Part shown: piece after piece, positions 8,413-17,252 of the stretch
Layout of the letters: the number at the start of each line of letters is the position of its first letter
Position numbering within the stretch: the stretch's first letter is position 1
Source of the DNA: Gammaproteobacteria bacterium
Lineage (GTDB): Bacteria; Pseudomonadota; Gammaproteobacteria; Thiohalomonadales; Thiohalomonadaceae
Length of the DNA: 64,000 bases
NCBI GenBank assembly: GCA_003252455.1
Contig: QKED01000003.1
Span: 62,001 to 126,000 of the forward strand
Reading direction: 5' to 3'
Made by a program: the position numbers and the translations under genes
The notes under the pieces: generated by a model
Databases searched by the model: none
The model's input: the letters and a program-made list of their open reading frames with translations, nothing else
Told to the model about the DNA's origin: nothing

Positions 8413-11400
8413 ACTCGGGCTGGTTCTTGATGATCTTGAATATCGTATCGAAGTCGACCGCGTAGTCGCCCATCTCGTCGCGCACGGCGTGCTCCAGGTC
8501 GCGGGTCTTGAAGCGGTTGCCCTTCCAGTCCGCCTTCTTGGTCTGGTGGATGGCCGTGTCGATGCGCACCACCAGCTCCTCGTTGCCGTCCAGGTTGTCG
8601 TAGAGTGACTGCTTGCCCCGCGTATCCATCGACGCCGGGTAGCTGACGCTCTCCCCCGGCGCGGTCAGCTCCTGGGCCAGCTTCTTCACCTCCTGCAGGT
8701 AGGCCTGGTAGTCCAGGGCCTCCTCACGCCGCTGTTCGATGAGCGCCGCCAGCAGCTCGGACATACGCTCGTAGTACTTGGGGTTGATCGGCTGGCCGTC
8801 GAGGATCACCTTGCGGATGTTGTTCTCGATGGTCTCGGCCATCGCCTCGGGTACCGGGCCGCCGTCGCTTTTGCCCTGGTACTGCGCCGCCTTGGCGATG
8901 ATCAGCTCCACCAGCCCCAGCTCCTCGAAGTCGACCACCGTCTCGCTCTCCTCGGCGCGCACGTAGCTGTCGATGAGGCGGCGCATGGCCGGTTCGTACT
9001 GTTTCAGGTCCACCTCGTCCCGCGCGGCCAGCTTGATCTCCTGGCGCATCTGGCTGAAGTGCTCCACCTCCTGCTTGACCGTGGCGGAGTCGGCGGGGGA
9101 GTAACCGGCGGCGCCCAGCTCGTTGGCGAGGTTGGCGTAGGCGCGCACCAGGGCGGCGACGTTCTTGTAGAGCGCCACCCGCTTGCCCTCGTTGAGCTTG
9201 AGCGCCTCGGGGTCGGCCACGTCGCCGCAGAAGTAGCGCAGGTAGTCGGCCAGCGCCTTCGGCTCCAGCACCGGCTCGCACAACCCCTTCACCGTCTCGC
9301 GCGCCTCTTCCAGCCGCTCGCGGCCCTTCTCCAGGCGGTTGGTCAGCAGGCCGTGTACGTCCGCCTCGTCGTAGGCGTCGAAGGCGCCGCTGGTGTAGTC
9401 GTGGATGGAGCTCTCCAGGCTGTTGAACAGGTCCTTGTAGTCGACGATGTAGCCGTACTCCTTGTCGTCGCCATCCAGGCGGTTGACCCGGCAGATCGCC
9501 TGGAACAGGCCGTGGTCCTGCATCTTCTTGTCGATATAGAGGTAGGTGGCCGAGGGGGCGTCGAAACCGGTGAGCAGCTTGTCGACCACGATCAGCAGAC
9601 GCATCTGCCCCGGCTCCTCCTTGAACTGCTGCTTGACCCGCCGCTCGAACTCCTCGGCGCGGTTGATCGCCTGCTCCTTGGGCAGTTCGAAGTAGTCGGC
9701 GAGCATCTTCTGGTAGATCTCGTACTGGTGCAGCCGCTCGGTATAGCCCGCGCCGGTCTCCTCGCCCTTGATGTCGGCGGGCGAGGGGAGGTAACTGGTG
9801 ACGATGGCGCACTTGCCCTTCAGCTCGGTCTGCTCGAACAGCTCGTAGACCTTGCACGCCTGATAGATGCTGGCGCAGACCAGCATGGCGTTACCGCGAC
9901 CGCTCATCAGGCGCGGACGCCGTTTCATGTCCAGCCAGATGTCGTTGACGATCATCTCCAGCCGCTCTCTGCTGGAGAGCAGCTTCTGCATGGTGCCCCA
10001 GCGCTGCTTCAGCTGCACCTTGGCCATGTCGGTGAGGCCGACGGTATTGGTCTCGAACCAGGCGTCGATCTTCTCCGGGGAGCGGATGTACTGGTCGATG
10101 TCGCGCGCCTCGTATTGCAGGTCGAGCACCACCCCGTCGTTCACCGCCTCGTCGAACTTGTAGCTGTGGATGAAGGCGCCGAACACCTCGATGCTCTTCT
10201 GCTTATCCTGCTTGAGCAGCGGCGTGCCGGTAAAACCGATAAACACCGCCTCGGGCAGGATCGCCTTCATCGCGCTGTGCAGCTTGCCCGACTGGGTGCG
10301 GTGGCACTCGTCGACGAAGACAAAGAGGTTGCCCTTGGCCTGGAAGTCGCTCGGCAGCTGCGCCAGCAGCTCGGCGATGTAGTCGTCGGTGGCCTGCTGG
10401 TCGCTCACCTCGCCGCGCCGACCGAACTTGTGCACCAGGGAGCAGAGCAGCCACGGCTTGGCCTCGTTGAGCAGGGCGACCAGGTCGCTACCGCTGCGTG
10501 TGCGCTGGATCTGCTCGTCGACGCCGAGGAAGACCCCCTCGATCTGCTCGTCCAGCTCGGTGCGGTCGGTCACCACCAGCACGCGGGCGTCTTCCACATG
10601 CTCGCGGATCCACTTGGCCAGCCAGACCATGGTCAGGCTCTTGCCCGAGCCCTGGGTGTGCCAGATGATGCCGCCGTGTCGGGCGGCGATGCGCGGCTCG
10701 GCCGCCTTCACGCCGAAGTACTGATTGTGCCGGCAGAGCTTCTTGATCCCGGCATCGAAGACGATGAAGTTGTGCACCAGCTCCAGCAGGCGCTCTTTGG
10801 CGCAGAGGCAGGCGATCTCGAAGTCGAGCCGCTCGCCCCCGGTCGCGTTGTCGTCGTCCTCCAGCGAGAGGTACTTGCGGCCCCGCTCGTCCACCTCCGG
10901 GTTGTAGGCGGGGTTCTCCTCGCGCCAGTGGTAGTAGTGCTTGGCCGGGGTCTCGATGGTGCCGTAGCGCAGCCCCTGGGAGTCGTTGCCCGCCATCACC
11001 AGCTGCATGGTGGTGAAGAAGTCGCGGATGAAGGCCTTCTTTTGGTTGTCGAGGTTCTGCTGGATCCCCTGGTTCACGTCGACGCTGGCGCGCTTGAGCT
11101 CGATCACCCCCAGGGCGATGCCGTTGACGTAGAGCACCAGGTCCGGGCGCTTGGTGTTGTCGCCCTTTACCGTCACCTCCTCGGCGATGGCGAAGTCGTT
11201 GCTCAGCGGCTCGGCCCAGTCGATGAGCCACACCGTCTTGTCCGGTCTGCCGCCGCCTGGGGAGACCTTCACCCCGTAGCGCAGGTCGCTGTAGACCGCC
11301 TTGTTGGCCTGGTAGAGCTTGGTGCCGTCGCCCATGGCGGCGGAGCGCTTGAACTTGCGCAGCGCCTTGCTGGCCAGCGCCTCGTCGACGCCCCGACTTG

Positions 11401-11548
11401 CCAGCCAGTCGCGCAGCAGCCCCTCTTCGATGGGGGCGTTACCGGTACGGTCGTGCCAGTTGCCCAGGTAGCGGTAGCCGAGGCGCTGCTGGAACAGCGC
11501 CACCACGCGGTTTTGAGTAATTCGTTCGAGCTGGCCTACCTGGCTCAT
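8405..11548 (-). CDS. hsdR: Type I restriction enzyme R subunit
   Basis: A 1047-residue motor-nuclease subunit that translocates and cleaves DNA lacking the host methyl mark. The N-terminal nuclease domain has the PD-(D/E)xK pattern RPDLVLYVNGIALGVIELK (Asp136, Glu150, Lys152). The helicase region has Walker A GSGKS (300-304), DECH (413-416), GFTGTPLL and a C-terminal RecA lobe with LLIVVDKLLTGFDAPS. Length is normal for HsdR. It lies 3 bases after the AlbA_2 gene stop and overlaps the downstream protease, so the cluster is read as one message. A 72-bp copy of its 5' end is found at 13149-13220. Confidence 0.95.
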   Translation of the reverse strand: MSQVGQLERITQNRVVALFQQRLGYRYLGNWHDRTGNAPIEEGLLRDWLASRGVDEALASKALRKFKRSAAMGDGTKLYQANKAVYSDLRYGVKVSPGGGRPDKTVWLIDWAEPLSNDFAIAEEVTVKGDNTKRPDLVLYVNGIALGVIELKRASVDVNQGIQQNLDNQKKAFIRDFFTTMQLVMAGNDSQGLRYGTIETPAKHYYHWREENPAYNPEVDERGRKYLSLEDDDNATGGERLDFEIACLCAKERLLELVHNFIVFDAGIKKLCRHNQYFGVKAAEPRIAARHGGIIWHTQGSGKSLTMVWLAKWIREHVEDARVLVVTDRTELDEQIEGVFLGVDEQIQRTRSGSDLVALLNEAKPWLLCSLVHKFGRRGEVSDQQATDDYIAELLAQLPSDFQAKGNLFVFVDECHRTQSGKLHSAMKAILPEAVFIGFTGTPLLKQDKQKSIEVFGAFIHSYKFDEAVNDGVVLDLQYEARDIDQYIRSPEKIDAWFETNTVGLTDMAKVQLKQRWGTMQKLLSSRERLEMIVNDIWLDMKRRPRLMSGRGNAMLVCASIYQACKVYELFEQTELKGKCAIVTSYLPSPADIKGEETGAGYTERLHQYEIYQKMLADYFELPKEQAINRAEEFERRVKQQFKEEPGQMRLLIVVDKLLTGFDAPSATYLYIDKKMQDHGLFQAICRVNRLDGDDKEYGYIVDYKDLFNSLESSIHDYTSGAFDAYDEADVHGLLTNRLEKGRERLEEARETVKGLCEPVLEPKALADYLRYFCGDVADPEALKLNEGKRVALYKNVAALVRAYANLANELGAAGYSPADSATVKQEVEHFSQMRQEIKLAARDEVDLKQYEPAMRRLIDSYVRAEESETVVDFEELGLVELIIAKAAQYQGKSDGGPVPEAMAETIENNIRKVILDGQPINPKYYERMSELLAALIEQRREEALDYQAYLQEVKKLAQELTAPGESVSYPASMDTRGKQSLYDNLDGNEELVVRIDTAIHQTKKADWKGNRFKTRDLEHAVRDEMGDYAVDFDTIFKIIKNQPEYE

Positions 11549-11551
11549 TGC

Positions 11552-12961
11552 CTAATCCTCCACTACCTTCCAGCGACCGCCCTTGGCCGGGCCGATGCGT
11601 TCCAGTTTGCCCTCTTCGCGCAGCTTTCTGATAGCCCGCTCGACCGCGCTTTCGGACTTGCCGACTTCACCGGCTATCGCTGGAATGGAAAGGCTGCCGT
11701 CATGTCGCAAAACGGCAAGGATTCTATCTGGTGTTTTCGGGGGTGCTTTTCCCGGCGTTTTCCCCAGCGTTTCTCCCGGCGTTTTCCCCAGCGTTTTCCC
11801 CGGCGTTTTCCCCGGCGTTTTCCCCGGCGTCTCGGTTGCTGTCCCCGTACCTGACTGCTCGACCGGAAAATTGAACGTGATCCACAAACCGCTCTGCTCA
11901 TACTGAAACAGCGGTGCGGAGACACCCGCCGTCGCACAGGCCTCCAGGATGCGTTCGATACCCCGCCCCCAGGATTCGATCATCCCGGCGCGGAAAAAGG
12001 CGTTGGCCACGTCGGGATTGAACGGCTGTGAGGCGTGCTTGGCCAATAGCTTTGCGACATCCCAGTCGGGCGGCAGAATCCCCGGATTCCAGATCATCAG
12101 CTTGTCGGCATAGACGCTGATCTGAATGGGAATGCCACTGGCATAGTCCTTGTGCACCACCGCATTGAGGAGCGCCTCGCGCAGGGCGGCCTCAGGCACC
12201 GGCCAGGTCTCGATGCGCTGCAACCCCTCGTAGGAGATCCATGCCCTGAGGTATTTGGCCTTGAGGATCTCGACGGCGCGATTCACCTGCATCAACAGGC
12301 TGCCATGCACCTCGTCCTGGTAGCGCAAATCGACGTTGTTGTCGAAAAATCCCAACTTCACCCAGGCACCGACGGCAAAGCGCTCGGGATCGCCGTGGAA
12401 CAGCAGCAGCGCGGCACGCTTCAAGAAACCCCCTTCGATCAGGTGGAGTTTCTCCAGCAACACCTCATCCGTCTCTTCGAGGATCTCGGTCGTGAGGCGC
12501 TGGCTCCGATCCGCCTGTTTGCGGAAGAAGGCGAGCGCGGCAGTATCCAGATCGGCAGCGCCGACCTGTGGCGTCGGCACCCCATCCCAATGCCGCCCCT
12601 GCTTGTTCAACAGAAACCGATCCAGTGCGGCCCCCTTCAGCTCCTGCTTGGTGCTGCCGCTACGATAGTGATATTGCCCTTTGTAGCTGATCGGGTAGGG
12701 ATAGGGCTCGACCCGGATCTCTACCAGCTGCTTGCCGCCCTCGTGACTTAGATTCACATCGACGACGCTGCCCAGCAGGTCGCGTACCTTGTTGGGCAGG
12801 GTCTCCAGCAACTGCCGTGCATCGGCCACACCCACCGCCTCACCCGCATCGTTGCGGCCAATGACCAGCACGCCACCCTCGGCATTGGCAAAGCCGCAGA
12901 TCCACTTCAGGTACTCGTCCCGCCACGAGACTTTCCATTCCACACGTTGCGATTCGTTCAT
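11552..12961 (-). CDS. AlbA_2/Schlafen-type ATP-binding protein with winged helix
   Basis: A 469-residue protein with three parts. The N-terminal AlbA_2 (Schlafen-like) domain includes ESQRVEWKVSW and FANAEGGVLVIGRND. The middle has a GHKL-type ATPase region with EALLNAVVHKDY, NPGILP and IESWGRGIERI. A low-complexity linker of GKTP repeats leads to a C-terminal winged helix (SIPAIAGEVGKSESAVERAI). Proteins of this kind recur inside type I restriction operons and other defence loci. A regulatory or effector role is suspected, not shown. The linker is coded by seven 12-bp tandem repeats (11745-11828). Start ATG at 12961; a repeat-filled spacer separates it from hsdS. Confidence 0.85.
   Translation of the reverse strand: MNESQRVEWKVSWRDEYLKWICGFANAEGGVLVIGRNDAGEAVGVADARQLLETLPNKVRDLLGSVVDVNLSHEGGKQLVEIRVEPYPYPISYKGQYHYRSGSTKQELKGAALDRFLLNKQGRHWDGVPTPQVGAADLDTAALAFFRKQADRSQRLTTEILEETDEVLLEKLHLIEGGFLKRAALLLFHGDPERFAVGAWVKLGFFDNNVDLRYQDEVHGSLLMQVNRAVEILKAKYLRAWISYEGLQRIETWPVPEAALREALLNAVVHKDYASGIPIQISVYADKLMIWNPGILPPDWDVAKLLAKHASQPFNPDVANAFFRAGMIESWGRGIERILEACATAGVSAPLFQYEQSGLWITFNFPVEQSGTGTATETPGKTPGKTPGKTLGKTPGETLGKTPGKAPPKTPDRILAVLRHDGSLSIPAIAGEVGKSESAVERAIRKLREEGKLERIGPAKGGRWKVVED
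11745..11828. repeat. Seven tandem 12-bp repeats coding a GKTP linker
   Basis: Seven successive 12-bp units of the form GTTTTCCCCGGC lie inside the AlbA_2 gene and encode Gly-Lys-Thr-Pro units. As 12 is a multiple of three, slippage would lengthen or shorten the linker without breaking the frame. Confidence 0.85.
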
Positions 12962-13271
12962 GACGCTTCTGTCTTTCCGTCCCCCTCTTCCCCACGGTCC
13001 TTCGTGGGAATGCAGACCTCGCTCATACCAGCCTCGTCTTGCCGGTGAGGCGTTGTTCTGGTTCCCATGGTCCTCCGTGGGAACCCATACCTTGTGCTGG
13101 GTTGAAGCGCCGTATGCATTCCCACGCGTGAGCGTGGGAACGAGGGCTGGTGCGGTCGTGCCAGTTGCCCAGGTAGCCGTAGCCGAGGCGCTGCTGGGAC
13201 AGCGCTACCACGCGGTTCTGTGTGGCACGTCCCCTCGTTCCCACGGTCCTCCGTGGGAATGCAGACCTCAC
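12962..13271. repeat. Mosaic spacer of REP palindromes and duplicated hsdR/hsdS scraps
   Basis: No intact gene is present. Palindromes of the TTCCCACG family lie at 12991-13008, 13061-13084, 13117-13144 and 13234-13261. Bases 13149-13220 copy the hsdR 5' coding end (11444-11515, five differences in 72). A direct repeat of ~68 bases (12983-13050 and 13232-13299) includes the last codons of hsdS (GKTRLV). The spacer seems built by repeated recombination among neighbouring sequences. Confidence 0.8.
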
Positions 13272-14678
13272 TCATACCAGCCTCGTCTTTCCGGTTAGGA
13301 GTTGTTGCATCATGGCTTGTTTGATTTGTCGGGTTTTTGAAAGATGCTTTTGCGTCAGATCAATGTCTTTGTCCATATCAAACAACACACTTGCTATCGC
13401 TTGCTGTTCTACTTCGTTTCTGGGAACGATTACTTGCACAGATTCCAGTGAACTTGCACTAATGTGGACAACAGCATCGCCCTGCCCCTTGCTCGATTTT
13501 TGTTTGACAACGTAATCACTATTCAAGCAATAACCAAGGAACAAGGAGTCGCCCCAGTAAGGGCGCAGGATAACTATATCTCCTCCGGTATATGCTTCAA
13601 ATTCATCAAGAAAAGCAACGCACTTGCCAATCTCCTCCTTTGTTTCTCCTGAGGCCGCAAATAGTAAATCGCCTTTGGTTATTTTGGTTGCAGTTAACGA
13701 TACTGGTTTAGATATGTGCGAATCAAACTCCTTGATGTAATCATGGTGTAATGTGTAGATTTCACCATATCTAACGCACGGGATTGATCCGCTCTTGGAC
13801 TCATCCTTCTTTACACCTGTCCCTTTTGAAAATACTCCAATGTCGCCCAGTCGACGAATCTCCCAATCCTCTGGAATCTCACCAAGTTCGGTCTGTTTGT
13901 AACCGGTGTGGGTTTTAGCGACCGGCTCCTCTCCATCCTTGGAGTCGCCCGATAAGTGCTTCCCTGTACAAAAAGGCGGCAGGCGCGTTTTGCCGGTAAG
14001 CAGTTGCTGCATGGCGGCGGTTTTGATGGCGCGCTTTTTGGTGATGAGTCTTTCCAGTGAGGTGATTAGGGCATCGACATCGGAGAGGGCGTTGGCGATG
14101 GCGGCTTGCTCATTTCCTGGTGGATACGGTACCGGTATCGCCCTTATTAGCTTTGTATTTAGATTCGGTTGACCATTTCCTGTAGCCACCTCATCATGTA
14201 ATTCTTTGGTTTTCGTATTAATAAAGTGAACCAAGAATTCCTTATTGCCAATACGTTGATTGATAATTGCAGCTACGCCATCGTTAGCGCAACATTTAAT
14301 ATCGAGGATTTTGGCAACCCCTAATGTTGCCCCGCTATTCGAAATTATTAACGTCCCTTTTTCTAATGTTCTGCTACGCAAAGAACCTGACTTGGTTAGC
14401 ATTGTTTCCGTGGAGGTTACGTAAATTTGACTGGAAGGAATGTTTGTTAAGGAAGCAACAGTTAACCAGGGTATATAGTTTCCATTAAAATATTTTGAGT
14501 CTCCCGCCGGTCGCGGTGAACCACCTCGTACAACATCACCACATTCACCTAATAGCTTGCACTCCCAGTCTTGAGGAATAACGCCAACCTCCGTCCTCTT
14601 ATACCCCACAGGACAATCATCCCCCCGCCGAGCACTCCGATACTCGACACTCGCCTCCTTCACCTCACCCCCGCTCAC
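13272..14678 (-). CDS. hsdS: Type I restriction enzyme specificity (S) subunit
   Basis: A 468-residue protein with two target-recognition domains and two helical spacers. It determines the bipartite DNA site recognised by the methylase and nuclease. The two halves start alike: GYKRTEVGVIPQDWE and GYKQTELGEIPEDWE. Both end alike: AMQQLLTGKTRLP and MMQQLLTGKTRLV. The recognition domains are visibly AT-richer than their neighbours, as is usual for exchanged TRDs. I chose the GTG at 14678, which overlaps the hsdM stop by four bases (GTGA); longer frames upstream are shadows of hsdM. Confidence 0.93.
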   Translation of the reverse strand: MSGGEVKEASVEYRSARRGDDCPVGYKRTEVGVIPQDWECKLLGECGDVVRGGSPRPAGDSKYFNGNYIPWLTVASLTNIPSSQIYVTSTETMLTKSGSLRSRTLEKGTLIISNSGATLGVAKILDIKCCANDGVAAIINQRIGNKEFLVHFINTKTKELHDEVATGNGQPNLNTKLIRAIPVPYPPGNEQAAIANALSDVDALITSLERLITKKRAIKTAAMQQLLTGKTRLPPFCTGKHLSGDSKDGEEPVAKTHTGYKQTELGEIPEDWEIRRLGDIGVFSKGTGVKKDESKSGSIPCVRYGEIYTLHHDYIKEFDSHISKPVSLTATKITKGDLLFAASGETKEEIGKCVAFLDEFEAYTGGDIVILRPYWGDSLFLGYCLNSDYVVKQKSSKGQGDAVVHISASSLESVQVIVPRNEVEQQAIASVLFDMDKDIDLTQKHLSKTRQIKQAMMQQLLTGKTRLV

Positions 14679-17122
14679 CACACCAACCCCATCTTGCGCA
14701 GATGCCCGTCGACCTTGGCACTCAGCAGCTCCACCTCGTCCACCAGCTTGGGCAGCGGCAGCTCGTAGCGCTCCTCCAGCCCCTTTACCCGGTTGGCGAG
14801 CTGCTGGGTGACGCGCTCGATCTCGGCGACGATGCGCCCCTCCAGGGTGGCGAGCCATTTGTCCTGCACGATGAGGGCCTTGTTGTCGGCCTCGGTGAGT
14901 TGGGGGTATTGGCGGAACAGCTGTTTGTCCAGCGCCTCCTGCGCGGTTTTTAACTGCTTCTTGCAACGGGCCTCGGCCTCGATGAGGCGTTGCGCCTGTT
15001 TAAGCGCCGCGACCTCTTCCGGGTCATGGGTCTGTTTCAGGCGGGCGGTGACGCTGCCCTTGTTGACCTTGCAGGTGTCGCTCTGTGCCTCTTCCAGCAG
15101 GCCGCCCTCCACGGCGTGCTCCTCCAGGTAGGCCTCCAGCGTCTGGCTGGCGCTGTCGAGCGCGGTTTGCAGTGCATCGAGCGCATGCTGCTCCTGGGCG
15201 AAGAAGCGCTGCACGACAAGGGCGGGGGGGATCAGTTCGGCGCGGTATTTGGCCTTGTCGATGATGAGGTCTGGGCTCTCCTTGAGCTTTTCGCCCTTTT
15301 TCACCACCAGTTCGCGCAGGGTGTTGGCGGCGGGCCAGCCGTCTTGGGTGATGAAGTAGACGTCGTCCTGCATCGTCTCGGCCCAGTAGTCCATGATGAT
15401 CTGGTACATGTCGTAGCGGTCGAGCAGGGGGGCGTCGGTGTAGGCGGCGAGCAGCGCCTCGGAGAGGGTGTGGATGATCGCCTTGGGCTGGTCGCCCTGC
15501 TGGATCTCGGCCAGGGCGGCCTGCCCCTGCCAGCGCTCGAAGCGGGCCAGGCCCTCTTTGGCGAAGGCCTGGAACTCGGGGTGGTCGAGGAGGGTGGCCT
15601 TGACCTGGTTGGCGGGCACCAGGGGGCGGCAGTAACCGGGGCGCTCAGGTTCGAACAGGGCGTGGCGCAGTTGCGGGAAGACCTGCCAGTAGCGCGCCAG
15701 GGCCTCGATGTCGGCGTCGGGGATGCCGCCGTTGAGGTGGGCGTCGAGGTCGTGCAGGTCTTCGGCGGCGCTGCTGTCGATGTAGCGGGGGAGGTTGAGG
15801 TTGTAGTCGTTGCCCGCGATCTCGGCGAAGGGGACCCGGCGGCTGTAGCCGGGCTGTTCGATCCGGTTGTTGAAGACGTCGACGATCTTGTGGATGTCTT
15901 GGCTGCGCAGGCGGTTTTTGGGGCCGTCTTTCATGTAGCCCTTGCTGGCGTCGAGCATGAAGATGCCGCCCGCCGGGTCGTTCAGACGCGCCTTGGCCCT
16001 GGCCTTGTCGATGACGATGATGCAGGCGGGGATGCCGGTGCCGTAGAAGAGATTGGCGGGCAGGCCGATGATGCCCTTGATGTAGCCCTGCTTGACAAGC
16101 GCGCGACGGATGTCGGCCTCGGCGTTGCCGCGAAACAGCACGCCGTGGGGCAGGATGACGGCGGCCTTGCCGGTGCTCTTGAGCGCCTTGAGGATGTGCA
16201 GCAGGAAGGCGTAGTCGCCGTTCTTCTCCGGCGGCTCGCCGTATTCGAAGCGGCGGAAGAGGTCGGCGCCGGTCTCGTCGCGCTTGATGCCGTTGGACCA
16301 CGCCTTGTAGGAGAAGGGCGGGTTGGCCACGGCGAAGTCGAAGGTGATGAGCAGGGTGTCGCCGACCCGGTGCTCGGGCTCGGCCAGGGTGCTGTGGCCG
16401 CCGGGGGCGATGTCGGCGTCGGCGTTGTCGTGCAGGATCATGTTCATGCGGCAGAGGGCGGTGGTGGCGACGTCCTTCTCCTGGCCGTAGAGGGAGAGGC
16501 CGTTGGCCGCCTCGTCCGCGGCCTTGAGCAGCAGCGAGCCGGAGCCGCAGGTGGGGTCGTATACGGTCTTGCTGCGCGGGGTATCCGGGGTGATGCCGAC
16601 CACCTTGGCGAGCACGCGCGAGACCTCCGCCGGGGTGTAGAACTGCCCCTTGCTCTTGCCCGATTCGGTGGCGAAGTTGCGCATCAGGTATTCGTAGGCG
16701 TCGCCGAGCAGGTCGTCGCCCTGGGCGGTGTTGCCGCCGAAGTCGAGCCCCTGGAAGATGCCGATGAGCTTGGAGAGGCGGTCGACCATCTCCTTGCCCT
16801 TGCCGAGGCGCTCCTCGTCGTTGAAGTCGTTGTCCTTGTTGGCCAGCCAGGGCAGCTCGTTCTCCCTGCCGATGCGCTCCAGCACCATGTTGAGCTTCTC
16901 GCCCACCTCCTTGTCGCCCTTGAGTTTGACGATGTCGGGGAAGGTGCAGCCGGTGGGGCAGACGATCATCGCCCGGCGGTCGTGCAGGAACTTGTCGGAG
17001 ACGTACTTGAGAAAGAGGAAGGTGAGCACGTAGTCCTTGTACTGGGAGGCGTCCATGCCGCCGCGCAGCTCGTCGCAGCTGGCCCAGAGGGAGGAGTAGA
17101 GTTCGGTCTTTTTGATGGCCAT
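14675..17122 (-). CDS. hsdM: Type I restriction-modification N6-adenine methyltransferase (M subunit)
   Basis: An 815-residue N6-adenine methyltransferase that modifies the site chosen by HsdS. The SAM-binding motif is DPTCGSGSLL (189-198) and the catalytic motif NPPF is at 267-270, within an N6_Mtase domain preceded by the HsdM N-terminal helical domain (KTELYSSLWASCDELRGG). The C-terminal ~300 residues are a long helical extension. The ATG at 17122 (MAIKKTEL) matches the family start; upstream in-frame codons are not conserved-looking. A TATAGT at 17160-17165 on the minus strand could be the -10 box of the operon. Confidence 0.95.
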   Translation of the reverse strand: MAIKKTELYSSLWASCDELRGGMDASQYKDYVLTFLFLKYVSDKFLHDRRAMIVCPTGCTFPDIVKLKGDKEVGEKLNMVLERIGRENELPWLANKDNDFNDEERLGKGKEMVDRLSKLIGIFQGLDFGGNTAQGDDLLGDAYEYLMRNFATESGKSKGQFYTPAEVSRVLAKVVGITPDTPRSKTVYDPTCGSGSLLLKAADEAANGLSLYGQEKDVATTALCRMNMILHDNADADIAPGGHSTLAEPEHRVGDTLLITFDFAVANPPFSYKAWSNGIKRDETGADLFRRFEYGEPPEKNGDYAFLLHILKALKSTGKAAVILPHGVLFRGNAEADIRRALVKQGYIKGIIGLPANLFYGTGIPACIIVIDKARAKARLNDPAGGIFMLDASKGYMKDGPKNRLRSQDIHKIVDVFNNRIEQPGYSRRVPFAEIAGNDYNLNLPRYIDSSAAEDLHDLDAHLNGGIPDADIEALARYWQVFPQLRHALFEPERPGYCRPLVPANQVKATLLDHPEFQAFAKEGLARFERWQGQAALAEIQQGDQPKAIIHTLSEALLAAYTDAPLLDRYDMYQIIMDYWAETMQDDVYFITQDGWPAANTLRELVVKKGEKLKESPDLIIDKAKYRAELIPPALVVQRFFAQEQHALDALQTALDSASQTLEAYLEEHAVEGGLLEEAQSDTCKVNKGSVTARLKQTHDPEEVAALKQAQRLIEAEARCKKQLKTAQEALDKQLFRQYPQLTEADNKALIVQDKWLATLEGRIVAEIERVTQQLANRVKGLEERYELPLPKLVDEVELLSAKVDGHLRKMGLVW

Positions 17123-17252
17123 GCGGGGTCGGTCGTGTCGGGGCGAAGGGCGGGAGGGAACTATACCGTTATCGACTTGCAGGGGGGTAGAACCCGGTTG
17201 GCCGGTGTTGGCGGCGTGGTACCTACACACGGCTGTCCAGGAGCACGCTGGA

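Noticed and set aside
9059-11854. A 931-residue frame antisense to hsdR
   Set aside because: It has Val/Leu/His-rich shadow composition opposite a well-supported HsdR and no family motif.
7675-17122. Classical integrative element with integrase and tRNA attachment site
   Set aside because: No integrase, excisionase or tRNA gene is visible; only the flanking repeats support mobility.
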